Assembly (NCBI GenBank): GCA_902779075.1 | Contig: CACZAK010000044.1 | Location: 1-49,304, forward strand | Length of the DNA: 49,304 bases | Source: an uncultured bacterium | Lineage (GTDB): Bacteria; Verrucomicrobiota; Kiritimatiellia; RFP12; UBA1067 | Direction of reading: 5' to 3' | Shown here: piece by piece, positions 17,546 through 24,485 of the stretch | Layout: each line of letters starts with the position of its first letter | Numbering within the stretch: position 1 is the stretch's first letter | Position numbers and translations under genes: made by a program | The notes under the pieces: generated by a model | Database searches by the model: none | What the model was told of the DNA's origin: nothing | Seen by the model: only the letters and a program-made list of their open reading frames with translations

Positions 17546-17623
17546 TTCGGAGTTGTCGGGAAAGAACTTTGCGGAAGTGTAAACTCTCCTTAGGCCGGAA
17601 AGGCAATGGCTTTGTGTAGTGCG

Positions 17624-17652
17624 TTGACACCTTCAGCAAGGTGTGATATGCT
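17624..17652 (+). promoter_or_regulatory. Promoter of R2 with palindromic spacer
   Basis: -35 TTGACA (17624-17629), 17-base spacer, -10 TATGCT (17647-17652). The spacer contains the perfect inverted repeat ACACCTT-CAGC-AAGGTGT (17627-17644), overlapping the -35 end, which looks like a repressor operator. Confidence 0.75.
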
Positions 17653-17658
17653 ATTGAC

Positions 17659-17750
17659 ATCTTTTGCGGAGTTGGGAATGTCCCCTCTAGAGGTCCACTC
17701 CGCAATTGCCCGGACCAGGGGCATTGCGGCGTCCGGGAATTTATTTTTCT
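17659..17750 (+). ncRNA. R2, candidate small RNA with own promoter and terminator
   Basis: About 92 bases. TTGCGGAGT (17664-17672) pairs perfectly with ACTCCGCAA (17697-17705), enclosing GGGA/TCCC and CCT-CTAG-AGG mini-stems. A second hairpin, CCCGGAC (17709-17715) with GTCCGGG (17731-17737), is followed by AATTTATTTTTCT, a plausible intrinsic terminator. There is no open frame of note. It lies between the HAD-ARH gene and R3. Confidence 0.6.
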
Positions 17751-17793
17751 CATGTATGTTGCTGTCATCACCAGTGAATTCTTCCGCACCCTC

Positions 17794-17822
17794 TTGACAG
17801 CCGAGCCAACGTCTGATAATCT
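17794..17822 (+). promoter_or_regulatory. Promoter of R3
   Basis: -35 TTGACA (17794-17799), 17-base spacer, -10 TAATCT (17817-17822). Preceded by AGTGAATTCTTCCGCACC, the same box found before the R1 promoter. Confidence 0.7.
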
Positions 17823-17828
17823 ATATTT

Positions 17829-17937
17829 GACATTTGACCTTCTTGGAAGGCTGAGGAATTGGACCTCTGACTTGCCAATGTCAAATGCCTTACGGGCCGG
17901 GCGGTTTACATTCTGCCTGGCCTGTTTGATTCCCGTG
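17829..17937 (+). ncRNA. R3, candidate small RNA with the R2 architecture
   Basis: CATTTGAC (17831-17838) pairs with GTCAAATG (17880-17887), enclosing CCTTC-TTG-GAAGG (17838-17850) and GAGG/CCTC (17853-17856, 17864-17867). An 11-pair stem follows, 17894-17904 with 17913-17923 (three G-U pairs), then GTTTGATT. Closing stem, two small hairpins and a terminal stem repeat the layout of R2, although the sequences differ. Confidence 0.55.
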
Positions 17938-17981
17938 TAAATACTCAAGCTGCTTCAATAGTCGCTATCAAAGCACCAGCT

Positions 17982-18075
17982 CAGGGATCGTTAAGGGATT
18001 GCAAAGATTTCCACGCCCGCTGGCTGGCACGGAATCTGCTTAATGTGTTGTTGGCTGGGCGGACGATGTGACGTC
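17982..18075 (+). repeat. Leader L2, 3' part of the conserved leader
   Basis: Matches the last 100 bases of L1 and L3: CAGGGATCGT, GGCTGGCACGGAATCTGCTT, AATGTGTTG and GGCGGACGATGTGACGTC. The 5' half seen in L1 and L3 is absent and its place is taken by R2 and R3. Confidence 0.7.
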
Positions 18076-18100
18076 GACAGCTAACAGAAAGAGGCAATTG

Positions 18101-18868
18101 ATGCTTATGCAACATGACGAAAGCGCGAACGTAAACTACAACCGACGGGTGTTCTTTAACGGCAATGGAAGGTTCCGGCACGGCAACGAGTTACTTCCGT
18201 GCATCGGATCATTGGGCCGGGCACTTGTATTGCGTATGGTCGAGCCGGATAAGTCAACACCAGCCAGAATGCCGGTTCTCGAACTGACAACGGAACATGG
18301 TACGTACTTGATCACAAACCGCTGTTATGAGCCGTCGGACTGCGGGTCGTGGTTTTTCAGCGTCAAAATGCCGTGGTCTACATTTGGCCTAACGAAAAAT
18401 AAAGGAATAGTTCTGTGCCATGACATCCGCGTGTCGGCGGCGCTTGTTCAAAACGGTTTGTCGAGTTACGTCCCGGATGGTGTTGAGCGCAATTTGGAAT
18501 TGCAACCGGGTAGTGAACTTCCCCTGATGTGCGAAGAGGATGCTTGGGATTTCTTCTGGGGACAGGCGCGCCACGCAAGTGGCATGGACGTGATGTGGAA
18601 TACCTTGACTTGGGTAGATGTGAAGGGCGAGACGGTGTTCGACCCATCGGCCACAGGGGATGAGGCGGAGTGCCAGAGAAAAGAGATTGATCGGTTTGAG
18701 CGAGAGCTGCTATTGCGCGGGATCGTGATGTGTCCGCGAGGGCCAGTTCTCGAAAGGGTCCGCCCCTGGACGGGCGTTCTGGAGTCGTTGGAGAGGTTCC
18801 AGTCTGCACGACGGTATCATTACCGGCGCTTGGTTGAGGTGATGAAGGGGGCGAGTGGGGTGATGTGA
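18101..18868 (+). CDS. Hypothetical protein downstream of leader L2
   Basis: Not recognised; 255 residues. Contains aromatic-rich segments (CGSWFFSVKMPWSTFG, EDAWDFFWGQARH) and a basic, helical C-terminus (PRGPVLERVRPW, FQSARRYHYRRLVEVM). GTG 18068 is in frame but lies within the leader module; ATG 18101, preceded by AAAGAGG as in the L1 gene, is preferred. The last 63 codons are duplicated at 13713-13907, and the last 13 again, degenerately, at 23232. The C-terminal segment therefore seems to be a recombination partner in this island. Function unknown. Confidence 0.65.
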   Translation: MLMQHDESANVNYNRRVFFNGNGRFRHGNELLPCIGSLGRALVLRMVEPDKSTPARMPVLELTTEHGTYLITNRCYEPSDCGSWFFSVKMPWSTFGLTKNKGIVLCHDIRVSAALVQNGLSSYVPDGVERNLELQPGSELPLMCEEDAWDFFWGQARHASGMDVMWNTLTWVDVKGETVFDPSATGDEAECQRKEIDRFERELLLRGIVMCPRGPVLERVRPWTGVLESLERFQSARRYHYRRLVEVMKGASGVM

Positions 18869-18996
18869 TTTTCATCTTGGCCGGCTCTATCCTTTGCGCG
18901 GTACGTCACATATTGCAATATTTGAAGTAGTGGGTAAAAGGTATTCCGCAACGGGCGAGACGCCCGTTGTCCCAGTGCGCCGCCAAGATGGCGGCG
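18820..18996. repeat. Island repeat: gene tail, hairpin A, hairpins B and C
   Basis: The tail of the 18101 gene runs into GGCCGGCTCTATCCTTTGCG, then a degenerate copy of the TACGTCACATAT hairpin (18902-18933), GGGTAAAAGGTATTCCGCAA, hairpin B ACGGGCG-AGA-CGCCCGT (18951-18967) and hairpin C CGCCGCC/GGCGGCG (18978-18996). The same order recurs at 23232-23372 and 24486-24591. Confidence 0.8.
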
Positions 18997-19040
18997 TTCC
19001 CAGTTAGCCCGCCGCCCGCGCTTCGCACGGGAATGTAAAT

Positions 19041-19182
19041 GAGGATAACTTTGATGATTGCTTTCGCTGCTGGGAGATTAGGAGACTAGGAGTTTCGGAG
19101 AAAATTATAAAAATCCTCCAAGCCTCCCAAACTCCAAAACTCCCGCGGAAGCAAATATGAGAAGCCATAAAGAAGTTACAGG
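19041..19182. repeat. Long palindromic element E, copy 1
   Basis: About 140 bases homologous to 46673-46812 from GAGGATAACTTTG to GAAGTTAC. The left arm TTGCTTTCGCTGCTGGGAG (19058-19076) is intact. The right arm (19140-19154) is eroded. GGAGA/TAGGAG and CCTCCAAGCCTCC tracts lie between. Confidence 0.75.
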
Positions 19183-19190
19183 CAAGCGCG

Positions 19191-19239
19191 GCCCGCTCGG
19201 CGAGCGGGCCCTACCATTTCGGCCGCGACAAGCGCGGCC
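19191..19239. repeat. GC-rich double hairpin D, copy 1
   Basis: GCCCGCTCG-G-CGAGCGGGC (19191-19209) and GGCCGCG-ACAAG-CGCGGCC (19221-19239), separated by CCTACCATTTC. A second copy is at 24736-24784. Together with element E and the repeats at 18820-18996 it fills the 513-base gap before the AbiE operon. Confidence 0.75.
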
Positions 19240-19304
19240 TTTCCCGCTGCGACTCGCGTAGACGCTCGCGAGAGGCCGATTCCAGAAAACGTGAATTTTG
19301 CCCG

Positions 19305-19333
19305 TTGACCAACCGATGGGGCTGTGATATAAT
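19305..19333 (+). promoter_or_regulatory. Promoter of the AbiE operon
   Basis: -35 TTGACC (19305-19310), 17-base spacer, -10 TATAAT (19328-19333) preceded by TGA. The predicted start is near 19340, some 40 bases before the ATG. Confidence 0.8.
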
Positions 19334-19381
19334 TTAGACCAAACGACGGATTCTTTATGGTTTAATCCTACGAAAGGTCGA

Positions 19382-19924
19382 ATGCTGTTGGATTTCAAGA
19401 CATGTCGGCTTCGCTATGGATCGCCTTATCAAATCAACAAGGCGGTCAAGGACGGGCGTCTCTTCAAGATGGACGCGGGAATCTACTCCGAAGATGGAAC
19501 GGAAAGCGAGATAGAGGTTCTTCAAATGAAATATCCCCGTGCGATCGTCTCTTTCGATAGCGCGTATTTTTACTATGACATGACAGATTACGTCCCGGAG
19601 CTGTACACGTTGACAATTGCTAATCATGCCCGCCCAATCAGCGATGACCGCATAAGAACCTATTTTGTTCCGGAGGATGTCCTTGACATTGGCGTGACGA
19701 CATTGGACTACGACGGGGCAAAGATACGTCTCTACGACAAGGAGAGGTTGCTAATTGACACAGCTCGCATGAAGGGCAGACTGCCGTCAGATCAGTACAA
19801 GGAGGTTGTGAACTACTACAGGACGTGCCGTGATGCTCTTGACGCGTCGAAGTTCCCAGAGTATCTGGAACGTTTCCCGCAACGGGACCGCATTATGCGA
19901 ATCATCGACGAAGAGGTGTACTGA
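19382..19924 (+). CDS. AbiEi-like antitoxin of a type IV toxin-antitoxin pair
   Basis: 180 residues. The N-terminal segment (RLRYGSPYQINKAVKDGRLFKMDAGIY) fits the winged-helix antitoxin start, followed by the conserved IVSFDSAYFYYDMTDYVPEL and ITRTY-like strand and the helix LLIDTARMKGRLPSDQYKEV. In this family the antitoxin represses its own promoter and counteracts the nucleotidyltransferase toxin without binding it. The stop overlaps the toxin start by one base (TGATG), so the two are translationally coupled. It has its own consensus promoter. The assignment relies on both sequence pattern and the partner gene. Confidence 0.8.
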   Translation: MLLDFKTCRLRYGSPYQINKAVKDGRLFKMDAGIYSEDGTESEIEVLQMKYPRAIVSFDSAYFYYDMTDYVPELYTLTIANHARPISDDRIRTYFVPEDVLDIGVTTLDYDGAKIRLYDKERLLIDTARMKGRLPSDQYKEVVNYYRTCRDALDASKFPEYLERFPQRDRIMRIIDEEVY

Positions 19925-20733
19925 TGAAGCCTATCAAGGATCAAATGGCGGCATGTCTGTCTTTGGGCTACAGGAACGACACGGCTCAGGCTAAGGTCGC
20001 ACATGACATTGTGTTGCTGGCCATGCAACGATGCGGATTCAAGGCGAACAGCACCGTCAAAGGCGGCGTCGTGATGAGTTCGCTGACGGGTGACGTGCGC
20101 CGTGCGACAATGGACATGGATATCGACTTCATCCACTATTCCATCAGCGACGCTGCAGTCAAGCGCTTTGTGAGGCGCATGGCAAAAGTCATGCCGGAGG
20201 CGGAAATCAAAATGATGGGCGAGCCCGTGGATCTGAAACATGATGATTATCGCGGGAAGCGCATCTACATCACCGTCAAGGACGGCTCGGTGGCGCGCCG
20301 CATACGCACGAAAGTTGACATTGGCGTTCACGTAAAAGACGAATTGGCTCAGGTGGACTTTTCTTTCCCGACTGGTTCAGGCGAGGGAGATGTTGATCTC
20401 CAGGCAAATTCGCCGGAACAGATGTTTGCAGAAAAGTTGTTGAGCCTGCTGCGGCATGGTGCAAACACGAATAGACCAAAAGACGTATTTGACATGTACT
20501 ACCTTTCGAGTCGTCTAGACATCGAAAGACTCAAGAGCTACATTTCCCTGACGATATACGGTAATCCCAAGTGCCGGGTTAATAACCACTCGGAGATGAT
20601 GAGGCTGGTACGTCAAATCTTTGGTTTGAAGATATTTGCCGCGAAATTGTCTCGGGCACGCGCGAATTGGCTTCAGATGCCCGCGCATACGGCGCTAGAA
20701 TCGGTTATGCATTTCTTGGATACGCTGGATTGA
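19924..20733 (+). CDS. AbiEii/AbiGii-type nucleotidyltransferase toxin
   Basis: 269 residues. The nucleotidyltransferase motif is visible as KGGVVMSSLTGDVRRATMDMDIDF, with the D-x-D metal ligands in MDMDIDF near residue 62. The C-terminal signature AEKLLSLLRHGANTNRPKDVFDMYYL is typical of the AbiEii family. Members transfer nucleotides to tRNA or related targets and arrest growth during phage infection; the target here is unknown. It is coupled to the AbiEi-like gene. The motif appears intact, so the pair is probably functional. Confidence 0.88.
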   Translation: MKPIKDQMAACLSLGYRNDTAQAKVAHDIVLLAMQRCGFKANSTVKGGVVMSSLTGDVRRATMDMDIDFIHYSISDAAVKRFVRRMAKVMPEAEIKMMGEPVDLKHDDYRGKRIYITVKDGSVARRIRTKVDIGVHVKDELAQVDFSFPTGSGEGDVDLQANSPEQMFAEKLLSLLRHGANTNRPKDVFDMYYLSSRLDIERLKSYISLTIYGNPKCRVNNHSEMMRLVRQIFGLKIFAAKLSRARANWLQMPAHTALESVMHFLDTLD

Positions 20734-20760
20734 GGGGGCGGTGAGCCTGTTAAGAGAGCG

Positions 20761-20928
20761 ATGGCATTTGAGATCGAGAGAAAGTTTCTGGTGAAGGACG
20801 ATGCGTGGCGAGGCTTGGCCGAACCGCTGCGCATCCGGCAGGGGTATGTGCCGACGAAGGACGGCACGACGGTGCGCGTGAGGATTGTCGGGGAGAAGGC
20901 ATTCCTGATCTGCACGAAAGACCGGTGA
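20761..20928 (+). pseudogene. Truncated CYTH-domain gene, copy of 24003-24470
   Basis: 55 codons beginning MAFEIERKFLVK and ending abruptly at KDR-stop. The first about 150 bases are close to 85-88 percent identical by eye to 24003-24155. The remaining two thirds of the domain, including the later strands of the tunnel, is missing. After the stop the sequence has no similarity to the intact copy and soon joins leader L3, so it was cut by a recombination event. Confidence 0.8.
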
Positions 20929-21001
20929 GCGGACGATAAACGGGGCTTCGGCAAAAGTGCGTTCTTGGACGGGGCGTTGGAAGCGTTGGTGCGCTTTCAA
21001 T

Positions 21002-21270
21002 CGGAGTTCCTGACCGTAGATTTCCTTTATGCTTATTTCGGTTCTCCTAAATATCCTGTGCGATAGTTCTATACAACATTCTAGTTCATCGTGTACTTTC
21101 GCAATGACCTTTGCCACGATAATTAGACCATTCAGATCCGTGACATGCCCCATCTACATTATTAAGATGATGCCCAGGGATCGTCAATGGACAGCAAAGG
21201 AGCCCCGCGCCATCTGGCTGGCATGGAATCTGCTTAATATGTTGGCGTCTAGGCGGACGATGTGACGTCC
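21002..21270 (+). repeat. Leader L3, conserved non-coding module upstream of 21304
   Basis: Near-complete counterpart of L1 over about 265 bases, ending in the hairpin GGACG-ATGTGA-CGTCC (21255-21270). It lacks the left arm of R1 and the R1 promoter. The rest of the 20929-21303 gap shows nothing else. Confidence 0.75.
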
Positions 21271-21303
21271 AAAAGAACAGTCGTGAGAAAAGGACAGTAA
21301 AAG

Positions 21304-22011
21304 ATGAACGAAAAGAATGAACCGGATTACGAGGAGTTCCGTCGGGTTATGCTCGACGGCCTCAAGCGAAACGACGTCGTCTTGAAGCGGGCGACGATGC
21401 AGAACCCCTACCTCATCATGTTGTTCGTTGCCAGGTCCGTGGGCGAGGAGAAGTGCGGACGGGCGTTCAACGACATCTTCCACGCACTCGGGCTTTTGCC
21501 GGAAGAAATCTCACTCACGGTGGGCGACTGGAGCGATTACTGTGGTTTCTTCCTCGACAAAAAAAACGATACGTATACCGCCATGCTCAACCACCCGGAC
21601 GCCATGCAATTCAAGAAGGGCACCGAGGAGTACAAGATGACGTTGAGGGGCTTTTTTGAATCAGTTCTTGAAGAGGATAGGGCGTGTGTCGAAGAAATCA
21701 AGGCGGGGCGACTCAGATCGGAGAGCCCGGAAGGCAGGCTCGTGGTGGCCGACGGGCTCTACGGCGCGATCAAGCTTGTAGACGAGACGGTTGTGTACCG
21801 CGATTTCAACGCAGACGAGCTGAAACGGACACTCGGGATCACGTCCATTTGCATCATCCGTGAACAGGGAGATCCGCCCGAACAGATGCGGCGGGCAGTT
21901 GACAAGGTCACGCTCATGGATGACAATTTCAAAGAGTGCGACCCCGACAACATTCCAGAGGGGTTCAGCCCGACGTCGATTGCGATTCACATTGGGAACC
22001 GGCTGGAGTAA
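21304..22011 (+). CDS. Hypothetical protein downstream of leader L3
   Basis: Not recognised; 235 residues, acidic and soluble, no signal peptide or membrane segment. The N-terminal half is helical (EEFRRVMLDGLKRNDVVLKR, NDIFHALGLLPEEISL). The C-terminal half is strand-rich (GRLVVADGLYGAIKLVDETV, ITSICIIREQGDPPEQM). A run of seven or more A bases at 21557 could be slippery but the frame is open through it. AAAAGGACAG precedes ATG 21304. The kinase-like gene starts 13 bases after its stop, so it probably heads an operon with the kinase and Thg1-like genes. Confidence 0.65.
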   Translation: MNEKNEPDYEEFRRVMLDGLKRNDVVLKRATMQNPYLIMLFVARSVGEEKCGRAFNDIFHALGLLPEEISLTVGDWSDYCGFFLDKKNDTYTAMLNHPDAMQFKKGTEEYKMTLRGFFESVLEEDRACVEEIKAGRLRSESPEGRLVVADGLYGAIKLVDETVVYRDFNADELKRTLGITSICIIREQGDPPEQMRRAVDKVTLMDDNFKECDPDNIPEGFSPTSIAIHIGNRLE

Positions 22012-22024
22012 TCCTCTCAAGTTA

Positions 22025-22486
22025 ATGAATACGCCGTTCGACATAGTCCTGATGGTGGGAATACCGGGAAGCGGCAAGACGACGTTTTATCGCGAGCGGC
22101 TGTTTCCGTCCCATCTCTACATCTCGCTCGACCAGTTGAGGACGCGGTCGGCGGAGGCGGAGCTGTTCGCGTTCGCCCTCAAGCGGCACAAGCCCTGCGT
22201 CATCGACAACACGAACGTGACCGCCGCCGAGCGCAGGCGATATATTTCGCTTGCGCGGAAGGAGATGGTCGCCCGCATCGTCGTGTATTGCTTTGTGCCG
22301 GACTTGGAGGGGTGTCTCGCCCGGAACGGGCAGCGAACGGGTCGGGTGCGCGTCCCGGAAGTCGCCATCAAGTGCAAACTGGCGAAGTTCGAGTCGCCGG
22401 ACTTCGGCGAGGGCATCGACGAGATATACGACGTGAAGGTTTCCGAGAAGGGCTTTGATGTGAGGAGGCGCAATGAGAAAGAATAA
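22025..22486 (+). CDS. Small P-loop kinase, polynucleotide-kinase-like
   Basis: 153 residues with Walker A GIPGSGKTT (12-20), an early aspartate (SLDQLR), the DNTNVTAAERR segment and the basic lid region RTGRVRVPEVAIK. This layout is typical of the kinase domain of T4-Pnkp-like and zeta-like AAA_33 proteins, which phosphorylate RNA or DNA 5' ends or small nucleotides. The frame is open from 21860, but that overlaps the upstream gene; ATG 22025 starts the recognisable domain. It overlaps the Thg1-like gene by 14 bases, suggesting a coupled RNA-end function. The substrate cannot be told from sequence. Confidence 0.8.
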   Translation: MNTPFDIVLMVGIPGSGKTTFYRERLFPSHLYISLDQLRTRSAEAELFAFALKRHKPCVIDNTNVTAAERRRYISLARKEMVARIVVYCFVPDLEGCLARNGQRTGRVRVPEVAIKCKLAKFESPDFGEGIDEIYDVKVSEKGFDVRRRNEKE

Positions 22487-23213
22487 CCTTGGCGACCGCA
22501 TGAAGGAGTACGAGCGCACAAGCGACACGAAGCTTGTGCGGCGTCTGCCGATGATCGTTCGGCTTGACGGCAAGGCGTTTCACTCTTGGACGAAGAAGTC
22601 GGGGTGCGTCCGCCCGTTCGACCATACGTTCATCGACATGATGGCCGGGCTGGCGCAGTACCTCTGCGAGAACATCGGCGGGGCAGAACTGGCCTACGGG
22701 CAGTCGGACGAGATATCCATTCTCGTGAGGGACGATCAGAACGTCGACACCGACGCCTGGTTCGACAAACGGTTGCAGAAGGTCGTCTCCATCGTGGCGT
22801 CGTTGGCCACGTACTGGTTCAATGCCAACAACGCATTCGAGAGGAAGCTCCCCGCGTTCTTCGATGCGCGGGCGTTCATACTGCCAGAGTACGAGGTCAG
22901 AAACTATTTCATCTGGCGACAGGAGGACGCCACGACGAACAGCCTCTCGATGCTGGCGCAAAGCCTGTACCGGCACGGCGAGTTGCAGCACAGGAAGTGG
23001 ACGGAGCTGCAGGATATGTGCTGGCAGAAAGGCCACAACTGGAACAATCTCGGAACGGTCGAGAAACGCGGTTTCTGCGTCTATCGCAGAGAGGTGGTCG
23101 TAGAGGGTCGCCAAGGCCCGGTCACGCGGATGAAGTTCCTGATTGACCGGGACATCCCGATCTTCTCGTCGCCCGACTCTGCCGAATGGTGGTCTCGATT
23201 TCTGAGACTCTAA
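22473..23213 (+). CDS. Thg1-like 3'-5' RNA polymerase (tRNAHis guanylyltransferase family)
   Basis: 246 residues of the Thg1 catalytic core: RLDGKAFHSWTK (R30, D32) and YGQSDEIS (D79, E80) supply the metal-binding acidic residues, and FDARAFILP and WRQEDATTNS match conserved blocks. Bacterial Thg1-like proteins add nucleotides in the 3'-5' direction to repair truncated tRNA 5' ends, using an activated 5' end. AGGAGG lies upstream of ATG 22473. The start lies inside the kinase gene. A kinase that phosphorylates 5' ends followed by a 5'-end polymerase makes chemical sense as an RNA repair pair. The family is certain, the substrate inferred. Confidence 0.93.
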   Translation: MRKNNLGDRMKEYERTSDTKLVRRLPMIVRLDGKAFHSWTKKSGCVRPFDHTFIDMMAGLAQYLCENIGGAELAYGQSDEISILVRDDQNVDTDAWFDKRLQKVVSIVASLATYWFNANNAFERKLPAFFDARAFILPEYEVRNYFIWRQEDATTNSLSMLAQSLYRHGELQHRKWTELQDMCWQKGHNWNNLGTVEKRGFCVYRREVVVEGRQGPVTRMKFLIDRDIPIFSSPDSAEWWSRFLRL

Positions 23214-23231
23214 AAAATTGCGCGTCATGCC

Positions 23232-23372
23232 CATTATGATCGCCTGGTTGAGGTGATGAAAGGGGCGAGTAGACTGTCGCCTTGGCCGGCTCTATTCTTT
23301 GCGCGCTACGTCACATATTCAGATATGTGACGTAGCGGGTAAAAGGTATCCTGCAACGGGCGAGACACCCGG
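23232..23372. repeat. Island repeat copy: tail remnant, hairpin A, hairpin B
   Basis: Begins with a degenerate copy of the last codons of the 18101 gene (HYDRLVEVMKGAS then stop), then GGCCGGCTCTATTCTTTGCG. Hairpin A is perfect: GCTACGTCACATAT (23305-23318), loop TCAG, ATATGTGACGTAGC (23323-23336). GGGTAAAAGGTATCCTGCAA and half of hairpin B (ACGGGCGAGACACCCGG) follow. Confidence 0.8.
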
Positions 23373-23438
23373 TTCCAGAAAATGCGGTGTCGCATACGGG
23401 CGGCATATATGGTAGAATAACGCCCCGGAGAAAAAGGC

Positions 23439-23561
23439 ATGACAAGCGAAGAACTCAAGAAACTGATCGCCAGCGACGAGGGTGAGACGGTGGAGGTGAA
23501 AGAGGCCACCGGACAGTACCGCGACGCCTACGAGATGATTGCCGAAGGAGAAATGGTATGA
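23439..23561 (+). pseudogene. Fragment of an AlbA_2 gene, N-terminal 40 residues
   Basis: Reads MTSEELKKLIASDEGETVEV and on to EMIAEGEMV before a stop. This is the typical start of AlbA_2 domain proteins, where the glycine-rich core should follow; the rest is missing. GGAGAAAAAGG and a TGGTAGAAT box precede it. The stop overlaps the next fragment's ATG. Confidence 0.6.
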
Positions 23562-23746
23562 CCATCGAAGAGATAGTGACGGCCAAGGAAGGCGAGAACT
23601 TCGAGTTCAAGACGGCTGAAAATCGCTTTAGTTATACCGAGCTTCAGAAGTATGCGTCCGCCATCTCGAACGAGGGCGGCGGAAAGATCGTGTTCGGCAT
23701 TACTGACAAGCGTCCCCGGAAGGTCGTTGGGTCAAAGAGCTTCTGA
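23558..23746 (+). pseudogene. Fragment of a second AlbA_2 (Schlafen-like) gene
   Basis: 62 residues: EGENFEFKTAENRFSYTELQ, then ISNEGGGKIVFGITDKRPRK and VVGSKSF-stop. The AlbA_2 core is recognisable but the protein ends before the domain is complete. The following 23747-24002 contains two related AT-rich stretches (TTGACAAGTGAATTAACAA and TTGACAAGTGGATTAACAA), perhaps eroded coding sequence. It is a remnant unless such a minimal domain is functional. Confidence 0.65.
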
Positions 23747-24002
23747 ATTGACAAGTGAATTAACAAGTATTGACAATGGTTAATTGGTATAATTGGCGAG
23801 TTGTGCCATGTTGTTGCGAAAAAGAGGAGTTTTCCGTTTTGGGATTGACAAGTGGATTAACAATAATTAACCACAATTAGCCGCAGGGAGATGTCGTTGT
23901 CCCGGCAAGGTTGACTGCGACAAGAATGGGCAAATGGTTAATCTATCCCAAAAGGAAGAACAACAGGTTGAGGAACGCGGATATAACACAAGGAGTGCGA
24001 TT

Positions 24003-24470
24003 GTGGCATTCGAGATCGAGAGAAAGTTTCTGGTGAAGGGTGATACGTGGCGCGGCTTGGCTAAGCCAGTGCGCATCCGCCAAGGGTATGTGCCGACGAA
24101 GGACGGCACGACGGTGCGGGTGAGGGTGGTTGGGGGCGAGGCGTTCATCACGTTGAAGGATCGTGCCGTCGGGCTTGTGCGCCATGAGTTCGAGTATCCG
24201 ATTCCGGTTGGCGACGCCGAGACTATCCTCGATACGATGTGCGGGAATCTTGTGGAGAAGAACCGCTATCGCATTCCGGCAAAAGAGGCAGGGCTGTTTT
24301 GGGAGGTGGATGAGTTCTTTGGTGATAACGCCCCGCTCGTCACGGCGGAGATCGAACTGCCGGATGAGAATACGGTTATCGAACTGCCGGATTGGATCGG
24401 ACTTGAAGTCACCAACGACCACCGCTACAAGAACAACAACCTCGCCGTACATCCGTTTTCGGAATGGTAA
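24003..24470 (+). CDS. CYTH-domain (triphosphate tunnel) protein
   Basis: 155 residues, the full length of a small CYTH protein. The ExExK signature is FEIERKF (E4, E6, K8). Paired basic residues in RIRQGYV and TTVRVRV, and acidic strands WEVDEFF and TAEIELPDE line the tunnel. Family members hydrolyse triphosphates: inorganic triphosphate, thiamine triphosphate or RNA 5' ends. The frame extends to 23934, but GTG 24003 has AAGGAG seven bases upstream and begins the domain. An earlier truncated copy lies at 20761. Near RNA-end enzymes an RNA triphosphatase role is possible, but inorganic triphosphatase is the more common activity. Confidence 0.87.
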   Translation: MAFEIERKFLVKGDTWRGLAKPVRIRQGYVPTKDGTTVRVRVVGGEAFITLKDRAVGLVRHEFEYPIPVGDAETILDTMCGNLVEKNRYRIPAKEAGLFWEVDEFFGDNAPLVTAEIELPDENTVIELPDWIGLEVTNDHRYKNNNLAVHPFSEW

Positions 24471-24485
24471 TCAGAAAGCGCCTCC

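Noticed and set aside
17624..17937. Retron msr-msd or type III toxin-antitoxin RNA
   Set aside because: No reverse transcriptase or ToxN-like endoribonuclease gene is nearby, and R2/R3 are single units rather than tandem pseudoknot repeats.
18068..18100. GTG 18068 as start of the L2-downstream gene
   Set aside because: It lies in the conserved leader; ATG 18101 has a purine-rich site at the same distance as in the L1 gene.
14494..21303. Integron-like cassette array with attC sites
   Set aside because: Modules repeat and contain stems, but no attC core sites (RYYYAAC and GTRRRRY pairs) in consistent positions and no integrase gene were seen. The repeats are leaders and gene tails, not 59-base elements.
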